The notes: generated by a model not told the origin, from the letters alone. A stretch of DNA of 64,000 nt from Shinisaurus crocodilurus (GCA_021292165.1 CM037876.1:37186575-37250574), one strand, 5' to 3'. Counted from the first letter of the stretch, positions 1 to 11,513 are shown. Made by a program: numbers and translations.

Positions 1-1128
1 AACCAAAGCTGTGTAGGAACCCTGCAGAGTTTCCAGATCATGGGGACAGCCCACACACACCCGGCAGGCTTCTCTTCCTCGGACATGCTTTCATGTGGGG
101 CACAGGGCCAGCATGCACTGCCCCACTCTCTCTCCACATGCTGTGGAGCAATACGGACTGAATAGAGCTATAGTCTTAAAATCCTGTTAGGAGTTCTCCA
201 CCGTATGGAGAAGTGCATGCAGGCTGCAGCTATTTAATTGGGTTCTACCCTTAAAATAATGGTCTAAATATAACTTTTTTTTAAAAAAAATTTTTTAATT
301 AAGAATGGTGGGAGTTAATACCCATGCAACTCCCCTAAATTATGGATCAGCTTATTTCGCGATGTGCAGGCAGTATCATTGATTGTTTCTTCCATCATAC
401 CTTTGCTCTGAGCCTTGCATTCATTCCCTGCATTACTACCAACTACGGCAACCATGTCAAGCGCTGGCAGGGATCAAAGGTAGGACCACATGGCACGTGT
501 GCAAATGACTGTAAGGGAAGTTTCCAGGATTCATTTCTTTAAGCAAATGAGTGGCGTGACCTGAGTGAAAGTGCTTCAGTGAAGAGAGAAAGGTTTTGTT
601 TGTTATATCTGAATTTTGATTAGGGGTGTTTTTAACAGCTAGAGGACAAATATCCTTCTGTGTTCACACAGATCACAATCCTTCTATTCATATCCTCACC
701 CCAGAACATATCATTCTCTTATCACTTGGAAACCACCAAGTCCTTGCATAATGCCAAGTGTGACTGGCTCTAAGCAGAACGTTTAGTACTTTCACGCATC
801 AGGAAATCAGTTGTTCTGACGGGCCCACGACCGACTGTGGCTTTTATGGCCAATTTCATGATAAGCAAAGTAATCAAATAAGAGAAAAGATGTCAGCTGG
901 GGGCTGTACAGGTGGCCAAACATACTCCTGATCCTAAAGCAAAGTAAAACCAGGAGTCCACATTTAAGGTCCATTGCAATACATCTGAAAATACTCTACT
1001 TGACTCTACTTATTCCAGCAGTCCTAAAGAGAAAAAAGGTTTTAAAATCTGATGGTCTGTGCAGATTATTTGGTGGCTGCCATTCCCTGCTTTCCCAGAA
1101 GTCCCTTGGAATGATGCAATATCATCAT
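1..1128. other. unassigned AT-rich DNA
   Basis: No coding pattern, RNA gene or bounded repeat was recognised on either strand. Short open frames here lack codon bias or known motifs. Confidence 0.5.
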
Positions 1129-1130
1129 AG

Positions 1131-1351
1131 ACAGGGGAGGCCGGTGACTCCTGTTTTGGTGGGGCTCCTTTTCCATTGCAGGTTTTGCAGGTTTATTTGA
1201 AGCTTCATAGGAGTTATCCATGGTGCTCCATGGTGGTGAACCTATTTTGGAGGGTGGCATCAGCACCACGGATAGCTCCTGCAGAGCTCCAAACAAAACC
1301 TGCAATGGAAAAGGAGCCCCAGCGAAATAGGAGCCACCAGCCTTCCCTGAT
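1131..1351. repeat. inverted repeat (hairpin, MITE-like)
   Basis: Arms 1131-1187 and 1294-1351 are near-perfect reverse complements sharing the core GGGGCTCCTTTTCCATTGCA. They are separated by about 106 bases. Target duplications were not resolved, so the superfamily is unknown. Probably a non-autonomous DNA transposon remnant. Confidence 0.65.
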
Positions 1352-1629
1352 CATAGAATAATCTCAGGTGAGGAAAAGTGGGGCTGGCGATGCTGCAAAG
1401 AGCTTTCCTTTTCAATTGTAAGAAGAAAAGGATCACAGCTACCACCACCCAAAACAACAGCACTGTCAATCTAAGGAGGGTCCAAATGTTTCCTGAGGTC
1501 CCAAAAAAGGACAAAATGGTGTTTGCCCCATGTGTGCCACTGCACTTCGGCACTAACTAATTGATGGAATTCATTACTACAAATGTGGCAATAGCCTGTA
1601 GCTTAAATGACTTCTTTTTTTTTTAAGGA

Positions 1630-2030
1630 TCAGACCAGGGTGTGAGTCTCTTCAGCCCGAGGGCTGAATTCAAGTTTCAGAGAAGCTCCTGGGGCCTGCG
1701 TTCCAGCGGTGGGTGGGGGCCAAAGGTGAAAGGTGGTGTGGCCAAAAATACAAAATAAGTACAAACAATACTAGCATATTGTAGCTTGAAGCCCTTACTG
1801 CCAGTAACTATGATTTAGGAGAGCCATTTCAGCCTTTAGAATGGAGAAAAACTGCACAAAAGCCAGGAAACCATCCAATGATTGGTGGTTGGGTGTGAAA
1901 GGAAGTCAGAGCCAGGCGAAGGGGGTGTGGGTGTGGGTGTGGGGCATCCCCAAAGATCCCCAAAGGGCAGTTTGGGGGCTTAGAGGGCCCCATTTGGCCC
2001 TCAAACTTGAGGGTTCCCCACATGTAGATT
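1630..2030 (+). repeat. dispersed repeat, family B
   Basis: Shares long blocks with 28,600-28,960, such as the stretch around TTACTGCCAGTAA and the following AGGAGAG...AATGATTGGT region. Non-coding. GTGGGT simple repeats lie near 1925-1945. Class unknown. Confidence 0.55.
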
Positions 2031-2429
2031 AGACAAACTCATGGAGGATATACCTCTGCTAGCTCAGTTGAACATACAAGTGTAGGGGAATTATACTCTG
2101 ATTAGCAGATGCAAGGGCAAGCAAGAGATGTTAGCTATTGTCACTGTGCTGGATCCACAGCAAGTTCATCATGGTTAGGTCTCATTGATTTCAGTTGGAT
2201 TTGTTAGTCATGATTTAACTTTTCATATTGATTTCAATGCAACTTAAACATGACTAACTTGTTCTGGATCCAGCCCATCGTGTTTACAGTGACCTAGAGA
2301 CACATGACTGGTTATAGCTGAAAAAGGAATGCTCAACTAGATAAGCCTTTGGTCCAATTGAGCAAGGTAATTCTTAGATATACAAACTACAAAGGTCTTA
2401 TAATTTAGTATGCAACTTTAGCCTTTTAC

Positions 2430-2735
2430 CATCTTCAATTGGTTCACCAGCTACGGCCTCTCCTGGACAGGGACAGTTTGGCCGCAGTGATACAGGCCTG
2501 GTAACCTCAAGACTGGATTACTGCAATGCGCTCTATGTGGGGCTGCCCTGAAGGCTGCTCTGGAAGCTGGAGCTAGTGCAGAACGCAGCATTTCCTTGCT
2601 GACCCACCACTGTTTTAATGTTATCCTGTTTTAAATGCATTGTTTTTTTCTTTTATCTGTTTTATCTTTTTACTGTTCACCGCTCCAGAATCTGTATACA
2701 AATGCTATAAAAATAAATAAAAATAATAAAACTGA
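2430..2735 (+). mobile_element. L2-type LINE 3' fragment with internal deletion
   Basis: Translates in pieces to the L2/CR1 C-terminal signature around LDYCNALYVGLP. It then jumps, after 'gcagaacgcagca', directly to the 3' UTR that a second copy carries at 3,650-3,800, so about 400 bases are missing relative to that copy. Ends in an A/T-rich TAAA tail. Confidence 0.7.
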
Positions 2736-2917
2736 TTCCTGTTTTCAGCTATGAAACATTTGAGGAATTTAATAGCTTCCCACATTTGCACCTTTAATCA
2801 TTTTCCAGTACTACATAATTACTCGTAGTCAAGAGATCCTACTAAACAGTTTTTCACCCCATGGGCATTTTTTTCTGACAGATATCTAAACAAATTAGAA
2901 ATTTATTTACCCCCCTT

Positions 2918-2920
<3 letters not shown>

Positions 2921-2953
<33 letters not shown>
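2921..2953. repeat. (TA)n microsatellite
   Basis: About 16 uninterrupted TA units. Confidence 0.95.
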
Positions 2954-2955
<2 letters not shown>

Positions 2956-3008
2956 ATTGTTTCTGAAAATACAAAAACGTCTGGATTTAGAATCGCAGAG
3001 AACTGGGG

Positions 3009-3800
3009 AGACTGAAAAATGCCCCAAAGAATGCAAGAGTCTGCGTGTACCCCTAGATCCATCATTGTCACTGGAGTCCCAAGTGACTGTGGTGGCTTGG
3101 AGTGCCTTTTACCGGCTTCAATTGGTTTGCCAGCTATGGCCTCCCTGGACAGGGATAGCTTGGCCACAATGATACAGGTGCTAATAACCTCAAGACTGGA
3201 TTACTGCAATGCACTCTATGTGGGGCTGCCCTTAAGGCTGGTCTGGAAGCTGCAGCTACTGCAGAATGCAGCAGCTCAGCTGTTGTTGGGAGCTGCCCCT
3301 TTTCAGCATGCAACTCCTTTGCTGGAGGAACTACACTGGCTATCTATTTGCTACTGGGTCAGGTTTGAGGTTCTGGTACTTGTGTACAAAGCCAAAAACA
3401 ACTTGGGACCAGGTTACCTAAGAGACACCTCCTCCCATACCAACCTGCTTGGTCGCTAAGGTCATGGATGCCATGCTCCTGGTGGTTCCTCTGGAACTTT
3501 GGCCTGATTGGGAGTCCACCAGGAGAAGGGCCTTCAATGTGGCGGCTCCATTTTTGTGGAACTCCCTGCCTCTGGAAGGGTCAGGCAGGCTCTGATATTG
3601 TGTTGCTTTTGGTGCCTGCTGAAGACCTCCTTGGTCCAGGAAGCCTTCTCTGCTGTCCAACCACCATTTTAATGTTACCTTGTTTTCAATGTATTGTTTT
3701 TGTTTCTTTTATGTTTTTAACTTTTTATTGTTCACCACTCCAGAATCTACTTAGATATGGAGCAGTATACAAATACTGTAAATAAATAAACAAAATAAGA
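3009..3800 (+). pseudogene. L2-type LINE, RT C-terminal region plus 3' UTR
   Basis: A frame at 3019-3459 encodes the conserved region downstream of the reverse transcriptase in L2/CR1 LINEs, including SRLDYCNALYVGLPLR, LLQNAAAQLLLGA and ELHWLSICYWVRFEVLVLVYKA. It is 5'-truncated, and the frame breaks near 3459 before the usual end of ORF2. The 3' UTR ends in a TAAATAAATAAA tail near 3780-3795, typical of L2-like insertion. It closely resembles the 2,430-2,735 fragment and the longer copy at 46.5-49.8 kb. Non-functional. Confidence 0.85.
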
Positions 3801-4233
3801 ATACAAGACCCCTCAATTGAAATATATCTGTTTTCTTTCAGGCTTGATAGATACACTGTGGAGATCTTTAAACAGCATTATTTGAAACTGCTAGGAAATC
3901 AATATAACTACCCATATGGCAAGCTTGACTGAGCTGTCAACAAAGTGTATTCCACTCTTGATTTATTCTGAAGATGTTGCCTCTACAAATTGACACAGAT
4001 GTGAGTTTTTCATGTCACTCAATTTTTTCAGGGTTTTACAAATAAAACATGCATTCATAATTCTCCCAGAGAGTTGTTAGGATACTTAATAGGCCACAAG
4101 AGAGAGTGTGTGTAGGGGAGAGACAGTGAGCAATGGAGGGGGAAAGGTTTATATCTAGTCCATTGTCTCAAGGCTAAGGCAATACATGGACCCAATGCTC
4201 AACAGCATGTGGGGAAGGCAGCATTGTCACCAT
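3801..4233. other. unassigned DNA
   Basis: No recognisable element before the assembly gap. Confidence 0.4.
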
Positions 4234-4333
4234 NNNNNNNNNNNNNNNNNNNNNNNNNNNNNNNNNNNNNNNNNNNNNNNNNNNNNNNNNNNNNNNNNNN
4301 NNNNNNNNNNNNNNNNNNNNNNNNNNNNNNNNN
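4234..4333. other. assembly gap (100 N)
   Basis: Exactly 100 N bases, which usually denotes a gap of unknown size. Confidence 0.98.
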
Positions 4334-4471
4334 TTAGTCTACACATGCAGGGGGAATGAGATGGTAGAATGGATTGTACCACTTCAGACTCTGTAGGTGG
4401 TGGATTCCAGTTTTGAATGCTCCTTCATGTTAAAAAAAAAAAAAAAGCTGCTTGCAAATGGAAGACTGTTC

Positions 4472-4472
<1 letters not shown>

Positions 4473-4523
<51 letters not shown>
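4473..4523. repeat. (ATC)n microsatellite
   Basis: About 17 ATC units. They create a spurious poly-His frame. Confidence 0.95.
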
Positions 4524-4525
<2 letters not shown>

Positions 4526-5020
4526 CCCTGCCAGTTTAAGACCAGAGTTAAGGCTCTCTCATGTTGGCTCAAGCTCCACAAAGCCATGCAATTTGGCAGC
4601 TTAGGTTGATGCCTTAACAAATGTGCTCCATGATTAGTAATGATGTTGTGCAATGTCACAAATTGTGCTTGCTTATCAGCAATGAAGAGGCATGGGTCAA
4701 CTCACAGGAGGATTCCTCTAGCAATACAGGAAAGGTCGGATGCTTCATAAAGCAATACAGGGCTGGAGAGTGTGGGGCATTTTTGCTGGTCCCAGGCATT
4801 CCATCCTCCCCATCTGGATATGGGCTGGGAAGACCAAAGAAAAGTGTGGGTGCATGAAGGGCAAGTTGTAAGTAAGCACAATTTGGGACAATGCACAACA
4901 TCATTACGATCACGGGGCACGTCTGTTAAGGCATCAGCCTAAGCTTCCAATTTCCTGGCTTTGTGGAGCTTGAAACAACATGAGAGAGCCTTAACTCTGG
5001 TCTTAAATTGGTGGGTTTTT
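4524..5020. repeat. foldback element
   Basis: The left arm (about 4524-4680) and right arm (about 4855-5020) are reverse complements, e.g. GACCAGAGTTAAGGCTCTCT against AGAGAGCCTTAACTCTGGTC. The unpaired centre is about 170 bases. An (ATC)n tract abuts the left arm. Probable MITE-type element; ends not precisely defined. Confidence 0.7.
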
Positions 5021-5440
5021 TCAGCATTGAATGTCCCTGGTTTTTAAAAAGGAAATTAATTATTACAGTGTTCTGAAAAAACAAACAAATAGACAAACTA
5101 AAAAACAACAACACACAAACAAGTCATTAACTGAGTAGATGTGTACAAATGAACTGAGCAGATGTGTACAAATGAATAGATATGTCCCCATATGATCAGA
5201 ATAGTTTGTTTCTGGAGGTACAAAATAATGTATGAACTGAATAAGCCTGCACAAGATTCCAGCATAGTTCCTCCCCCTTTTCTTCCCTCTAATCATCAGT
5301 GATCTGTCAGTCAGTAAGAGTGAATCCCTTGGCCTTCAAAATTACCTCACTCTTACCTCAGTTGACTTTCCCCTGCTACCCCTCCCCCACTGACTGGAGT
5401 ACTGGCAGCATTCTAGTTTCAGAGTGAAACTGAGTATGCC

Positions 5441-5650
5441 AAATGTGCCAGCTTTGACACTTCTATTAAGTTTGTTTAAATCATGGTTTCCCATTACAGC
5501 CAACCAAGAAACTAGTTTAATTGGCTTAGTTGGCTTACTAAGCAGGATATGAACCAGGATGGACCACTAGAAACAAACTATGATTGAAGCACCAAAGCCA
5601 GCACATGAGGGGAGCAGCAAGGGGGAAGTGCACAAGCCCAATGCTCCTTC
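5441..5650 (+). repeat. 210-base duplicated block, copy 1
   Basis: Starts AAATGTGCCAGCTTTGACAC and ends ...CCCAATGCTCCTTC. A copy lies at 6406-6617 in the same orientation, differing by only a few single-base indels. Confidence 0.85.
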
Positions 5651-5840
5651 AGTTGCTGCCAACGCCGTAGGCTTTCATGGGCAGAAAAATCTTGACAATT
5701 TTTTAACTGCTGCTCAGAATTTCACCAACTAATGAACACACACCTCCTCTACAAGCCTGAATAAAGCACCCAGTAATTTCCATCAGAATTTAAAAGGAAT
5801 ATATGATATGCTGAGCCACAGCTTGAGTAAAAGTACAAAA

Positions 5841-5990
5841 AGCTTGTCTGAGCGTGGAAAGCTAAGCAGGGTCAAGCCTGGTTATTACTTGGATGGGAGA
5901 CCCTCCTCCAGTTTCCTGCATCGAGCAGGGGGGTTGTACTCGATAGCCTTGTAGGCTCCTTCCAACTCTATTATGAAATCTATGAAATGT
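5841..5990 (+). mobile_element. 5S rRNA-derived SINE with CR1-like tail
   Basis: Bases 5860-5902 follow vertebrate 5S rRNA through its internal promoter (AGCTAAGCAGGGTC, then CTTGGATGGGAGACC), so the A box, intermediate element and C box are recognisable. The 3' part (CCTTGTAGGCTCCTTCCAAC, then TCTATTATGAAATCTATGAA) resembles the 3' end of CR1 LINEs. A second copy in opposite orientation at 55,002-55,178 shares both halves, so this is a mobile family and not a 5S gene. Confidence 0.85.
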
Positions 5991-6405
5991 GTTGGTTTTC
6001 AGCACTTTTTAACTTGCTGCATCTGTAGCAATTTGTATCTGATTGCTTTGAAATGTTGCACAATTGTAAAACACTTCAGCTAGGTTATGGATGCCAAGTT
6101 CACATTATTAGCTCAACAGGTGCCATTTTCATAAGCAGTAGAATTTTGAGGCTTATAACGGCGGAACCTTTATTTTCTTTTTCTTTTTTGTCACTCACCT
6201 TAACTAAGGGGCACTCCCATGCCACTTTACTCATGATGGAGATAAGGCATCCCCCTGTAAAATTCCATGACGAAGCAGGGTGATTGCACAATAAAAGCCT
6301 TGTCTGGAAGCACCCTATGAGCTGGTTCAGACATAACTATTTTTTATTAAGCCAAAAACAAGTGTCTTGCATGCTCATTCTCCCCTCACAGCTGGCCTCC
6401 TCCCC

Positions 6406-6617
6406 AAATGTGCCAGCTTTGACACTTTCTATTAAGTTTGTTTAAATCATGGTTTCCCATTACAGCCAAACCAAGAAACTAGTTTAATTGGCTTAGTTGG
6501 CTACTAAGCAGGATATGAAACCAGGATGGACCACTAGAAACAAACTATGATTGAAGCACCAAAGCCAGCACATGAGGGGAGCAGCAAGGGGGAAGTGCAC
6601 AAGCCCAATGCTCCTTC
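6406..6617 (+). repeat. 210-base duplicated block, copy 2
   Basis: Same orientation and nearly the same sequence as 5441-5650, about 965 bases downstream. Confidence 0.85.
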
Positions 6618-6974
6618 TTTGCTTGATAAACCATGATTATTAAGATGAGATCATTATGTCTCCCCTGATCATATATGTCAGAGTTTTTAGATCAGTGGAC
6701 ATGCTATTTTAACTTGGTTATCATCTTGTATGCCTGAATTATATAGCAATCAGTTTTTTCCTCAAACATTTTTCTTGTTTAAGATTACTCATTTTATCCT
6801 AGGTAATTCTCAATTGCCAACCAGTGAGTCTTATCAAAGAAGGAACAGCTTCTTCTTATTAAAGAAGAAGTCTTATCAAAGAAGGAACAGCTGCAGGGAG
6901 CTTGTTTTGCCATTCCCTGCCAGAAAAAAAAAGAAAAAAAGAAAAAAAAATCTTTAAGAACCTTGTCACTAAGA

Positions 6975-7160
6975 ATTGGTGCCTGAGTTTTGCTTTCTTC
7001 CTCCTCCCTCCCAATCCCTTTTCCTTTTGTGTCGTGTCTTTAGATTGTAAGCCTGAGGGCAGAGACTGCCTAATATTAATCTTTGTAAGCCACTCTGGGA
7101 GCCTTTTTGGCTGAAGAGCTGGTAAAAATGCTGTAAATAAGTAAATAAATAAATAAATTG
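6975..7160 (+). mobile_element. LINE 3' UTR fragment (TAAA-tailed)
   Basis: Contains GATTGTAAGCCTGAGGGCAG and a CACTCTGGGAGCCTTTTTGG block followed by (TAAA)n. A relative sits at 25,800-25,980. Resembles L2-type LINE 3' ends. Confidence 0.6.
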
Positions 7161-7447
7161 CTGCTCGGTGCTATATTTCTTGGATATAATATTTCTGAAG
7201 AGGATGAGCAGTGAGACTGGAAAAACCCTAAAAAGAATAGATACATTCACATCTGTTCTTTTTTTTTTATTGGTGCTATCCAGGTATCACTAGGGATGCC
7301 AGAGAAATCCACAGCAGACTCAAATAAGGTTGAATTTCTAAGAATCTGACCCACGGATTTTGCAGCAGACTGACTTTTCCTGTGTCATGTGGATTCTGCA
7401 AACTTGCAGACTGGTTTTTTTTCTTTCCGTAATTTTACGCAAATTTA

Positions 7448-7494
7448 GTAGTAGTAGTAGTAGTAGTAGTCGTCATCATCATCATCATCATCAT
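7448..7494. repeat. (TAG)n / (ATC)n compound microsatellite
   Basis: About 8 TAG units followed by about 7 ATC units. Confidence 0.9.
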
Positions 7495-7654
7495 GGACCA
7501 AAATGTACATGTCCACATTGGCTAAAGCCTGAAAATATGCATTTTTCGGAGATTTATGAATGCTGGGGAGGATTTCTGCATTTTCAGGAAACGCTTTTGC
7601 ACAAAATCCAATTCCATCAATGAGTGAATGATGGAACGGGTCGGAAACCACCTG

Positions 7655-8502
7655 ACAATCCATGAAAGGTAGACATAATGGATTTTACATTCTGTACATT
7701 CTGTACATCGACAGTGAAATCCAGCATCGTCTGAGCTCCGCAAGTGCCGCATTTTCTCGAATGAAACATAGAGTGTTCGAGGATCGGGATATTTGTAAGA
7801 AGACCAAAACACTGGTTTATGAAGCCATTGTATTACCACTTTATTGTATGCCTGCGAAACATGGACTATCTATAAACGTCACTTCCACCTCCTTGAAAGG
7901 TTTCATCAACGTTGCCTCCGGAAAATCCTGCAAATTACTTGGGAAGATAGGCGAACAAATGTCAGTGTACTGGAAGAAGCAAAGACTACTAGCATTGAAA
8001 AAATGATCCTTCAACGCCAACTTCAGTGGACCGGTCATGTTGTTCGAATGCCTGACTGCCGTCTCCCAAAGCAGTTACTTTACTCCCAACTCAAGGATGG
8101 AAAGCGGAATATCGGTGGTCAATATAAGAGGTTTAAAGATGTTCATAAGGCTAATCTAAAAAAATGCAATATAAACATCGAAAACTGGGAAGCTCTGGCC
8201 CATGAACGATCTAAATGGAGGTTGGCCTTTCACAAAGGTTCCATGGACTTTGAAGAAGCCCGAGTGCAAGGTGAAAGGGAGAAACGTGCTAAGCGAAAAG
8301 CACGTCAAATGAATCCTTTACAGGACCATCTTCTATCTGGTAACCTGTGTCCTCACTGTGGGAAGCTGTGTGGATCTAGAATTGGCCTCCACAGTCACTT
8401 ACGGACCCATCGCTAGAGTCTACACAATCTTCTTTAGAATTTCCTCCTTTTATCCCGGAAGACAATCTTACTCGGTCACGAGTGATCGCCTGATGATGAT
8501 GA
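7655..8502 (+). pseudogene. 5'-truncated non-LTR retrotransposon, RT C-terminus with zinc finger
   Basis: A frame at about 7662-7850 continues after one frameshift into 7844-8416. Together they encode the post-RT region of a LINE: a segment around RLSSASAAFSRM, then ACETWTIYKRHFHLLERFHQ, QWTGHVVRMPDCRLPKQLLY, and a terminal C2H2-like finger CPHCGKLCGSRIGLHSHLRT. The stop is at 8414-8416. The 3' UTR of about 85 bases ends in a short (ATG)n tail. The tail pattern and protein resemble RTE-related LINEs, but the clade is not certain. Everything upstream of this region, including the catalytic RT, is missing, so it cannot move on its own. Confidence 0.75.
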
Positions 8503-9640
8503 CATTCTTAGGTCTCCCTACTGATCTGTTATAGAAATGTATGGTAGAGTACTGACACTTACTCTGGATTAGGCATCCATGTGAAATTTGGTGAACTGAG
8601 TCTCTCTGAGCAATTCTATAGGGATTCACATGTGCAGTCCCAATCTGGTAAGCATTATTATGCCCCATGGACTGAAAGGGAGAGAGAAAGACTTGCAAAT
8701 GAGCTCATGGTAGAGGCAATATCTTTTTAACTGAGAACTTTTATGAACTGGTTCATAGCTTAGTCTCTGAGCCACTATACTACACAAATTACACTTTCTG
8801 GCATGCCATTCATTCAGGATTGGCCAGTTCCATCTGTAATGAAGACAGAAAACAGTTACCGGTACCTTGCAATGGGACCTTCACAAAAGGAGCCCCTCCA
8901 ATTGGCAATAAAACAATTTCCCCCCATATGAGTTTAAATAAAATTTATCCCTATTTTTTTTTAAGTAGTGAGAATTCCAGATAATGGATTTGATAAAGAC
9001 TTAGTCATACTTACTATCAATCCATTGAACTCAATGGGACTTATGTTAGTCCTAACTTTAGTCCCATTGATTTCAGTGGGCCTATTCTAAGTATGACTAT
9101 GTCTGAATCCAATCCATAAAATCCTCCTGAATTGTGCAGCGCAGAGTTCTCCACCTGGAAAGTTTGTTTCTTTTCTGTGCTGAGCAGCATTCCAAGGGAT
9201 AGCTGCCATGAAGTTGATTTTGGCAAGGCACAGCACTAGGTAATGTGACAGATCCATGGGTATTGTCCAGAAGAGAGTACATTAAGAAATTATCCCTTGT
9301 GATTACTTTGGCTGCTGGTGGATGTTTAGTAGCCTATGCAGGATTGGAGGTGATGATGATAATAATAATAACTGTTCCAGGTGGATATCTGCCCATTTCA
9401 CAAAACTTGTTACAACTAACAACCACCTCTCTTGCTGGCTACTGGTCTGTGTTGCATGCATGTCAAAGAACAAGCAGGACAAATCCTTTCCCATCAAGCA
9501 GTACGGTAATCACTTTCTGCAATGCACACAAATGCTGTCAAAGAGACATTTGTTCTGCTGCCCTCTTTTTCTTGAACAAAATAAAGCCCCCTATTGCCAC
9601 AGCTGACAATGACCACCTCAAATATTCTGTTCACTGTACC
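8503..9640. other. mostly unassigned DNA
   Basis: Contains a degenerate palindromic stretch at 9000-9110 (AACTCAATGGGACTTA against CCCATTGATTTCAGTGGG), probably an old MITE. Otherwise nothing recognisable. Confidence 0.4.
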
Positions 9641-10235
9641 TTAAAAAGGACATTGTAGAGCTGGGAAAGGGGCAGGAAAGGGCAACTGAAACGATCAAGG
9701 GGGCTGGAACAATTCCCCCAAGAGGAAAGGTTACAACACTTTGGACTTTTAAGCTCAGAAAAAAAGGCAAGTAAGGGGGGACATGATAGAGGGGTATAAA
9801 ATTATGCATAGTGTGGAGAAATTGGATAAGGAGTTCCTCTCTCTCATCATACTAGAAGCTGGGTTCATCCACCAAAGCTGAATGGTGGGAGATTCAGGAC
9901 AGATAGAAAGAAGCACTTCTTCACACAGTGCATAATCAAGTGATGGGATTTGCTACCACAAGATGTAGTGATGGTCACCAACTTGGATGGCTAGAACAGG
10001 GGATGAGACAAAATAATGGCGTATAAAGCTACCAATGGCCACTAGTCATGATGGCTATATAGTACCTCCAGTATCAGAGGCAGCATGGCCTTGCCTCTGT
10101 ATACCAATTGCCGGGGAACAGGAGTGGGAAGGTGCATTCATGTCTTGTTGTGGGCTTCTCATAGGCATCTGGTTGGCCACTGTGGGAACAGAATGGGAAC
10201 AGATTAGATAGGCTTTTGGTCTGTTCCAGCAAATG
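9640..10235 (+). mobile_element. CR1/L3-type LINE 3' end
   Basis: Typical of the abundant squamate CR1/L3 3' region: GTAGAGCTGGGAAAGGGGCA, GGTGGGAGATTCAGGACAGA, ACCTCCAGTATCAGAGGCAG, ending with TTTTGGTCTGTTCCAGCA. Related copies lie at 11,097-11,513, 62,530-62,710 and 63,340-63,470. Non-coding remnant, 5'-truncated. Confidence 0.8.
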
Positions 10236-10293
10236 ATCTGCTGGAACAGTTCACCTGCACAAATTGCACATAGGCATCATTCATGCATTATAG

Positions 10294-10410
10294 CAGTGTT
10301 CTCCAACCTTGGGTCCCCAGATGTTTTTGGCCTACAACTCCCAGCATGCCCCAGCCATGCTGGGAGTTGTAGGCCAAAAACATCTGGGGACCCAAGGTTG
10401 GAGAACACTG
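10294..10410. mobile_element. 117-base palindromic hAT-type MITE with perfect 8-base TSD
   Basis: Begins CAGTGTTCTCCAACCTTGGG, ends with its reverse complement, and is a near-perfect palindrome throughout. It is flanked by CATTATAG at 10,286-10,293 and again at 10,411-10,418. CAG...CTG ends and 8-base duplications fit the hAT superfamily. The central arms read CTACAACTCCCAGCATGCC twice in inverted orientation. The near-perfect arms suggest a fairly recent insertion. Confidence 0.9.
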
Positions 10411-10789
10411 CATTATAGTGTGAGCTACAACTCTCACTAAGTTGGAAATGCACATGGGATCAGGGGAATTATCCCTTCAACATGTAGATGCCAGTCGGCT
10501 GTAGGCACAAGAGTGTTTATTTTTTTGCTTTTTCACTTACATCATACTAAGTGAAAAAGCTTACCGTACATTGAACCTCCCTGCTTTTGCGGTATGTGAA
10601 GTTATGTGAAGCAATTGTTTTGGGCAGGAAAGAGAGCTTCTCACTTTCTTCCCACCACTACAAAACTGGATGTTTACAGTCATATGGAGAACATTACTTG
10701 ATCCACATGCCTTGTTGCACATGTATTACTCACTAGGTGGAGGCAAATTTCATAGGAAGTAACTGATAATGCACTGCACAGAGATAATT

Positions 10790-11096
10790 GTGCACACCAG
10801 TCTACAGTCTAATCGAGGGTGGCCACTTACACATCATCAACAAAGAGGAACTGCATTACCAAAAAAAAGGACAACAGTGGGCTCACATTTGCATAATGTT
10901 TGCATAAGTTAATATGTATACATATGTATACATATATGTATATATGTATACATATATGCATATATATATGTATATATGCAAATTTAGAAATAATTACTAT
11001 AATGTAAATGGAAATACGACACATCATGGCTGAGAAGACTGGGACTAGGTGACCTGTGTGCCTTCATAGTCTGCTGCTAAGTGCCAACTGTTGATT
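10790..11096 (+). repeat. dispersed repeat family A, 5' piece
   Basis: Shares GAAATAATTACTATAATGTA...GGCTGAGAAGACTGG...CCTTCATAGTCTGCTGCTAA with copies near 21.5-22.2, 26.8-27.4, 30.4-30.6 and 37.15-37.56 kb. It holds an imperfect TATG/CATA simple repeat at 10,912-10,980. Interrupted at about 11,097 by a LINE and resumes at 11,514. Confidence 0.65.
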
Positions 11097-11513
11097 TTTC
11101 TCCCTCTCTCATATTACTAGAACCCAATGGGGTCATCCCATGAAGCTGATTGGTGGGAGATTCAGGACAGATAAAAGGAAGGACTTTTTCACACAGTGCA
11201 TAGTTAAACTATGGAATTCACTTTCAGAAGATGTAGTGATGGCCACCAATTTGGAGGGCTTTAAAGGGGGATTGGGCAAATTCATAGAAGAGAAGGCTAT
11301 TAATGGCTACTAGTCCTAATTGGCTATATGTTACCTCCAGTATCAGAGGCAGTATGCGTATGTACACCGAGAATGTGGGTGGGAGGGTGCTGTTGCACTC
11401 ATGTCCTGTTTGTGGGTTTCCTGTGGGCGGCTATTTGGCCACTGTGTGAACAGAAAGCTGGACTCAATGGACCCTTGGTCTGATCCAGCATGGCTCTTAT
11501 GTTCTTATGACTA
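11097..11513 (+). mobile_element. CR1/L3-type LINE 3' end nested in family A
   Basis: Same family as 9,640-10,235. Ends GATCCAGCATGGCTCTTATG followed by TTCTTATG, the usual short terminal repeat of squamate CR1/L3. Family A sequence lies on both sides, which dates this insertion after family A. Confidence 0.8.

Noticed and set aside
4397..4609. Frame with a long poly-His run (also 7,360-7,623 and poly-Met at 40,626-40,838)
   Set aside because: Translation of (ATC)n microsatellites.
5841..5990. 5S rRNA gene
   Set aside because: Only the internal promoter part resembles 5S and it is fused to a CR1-like tail, so it is a SINE.
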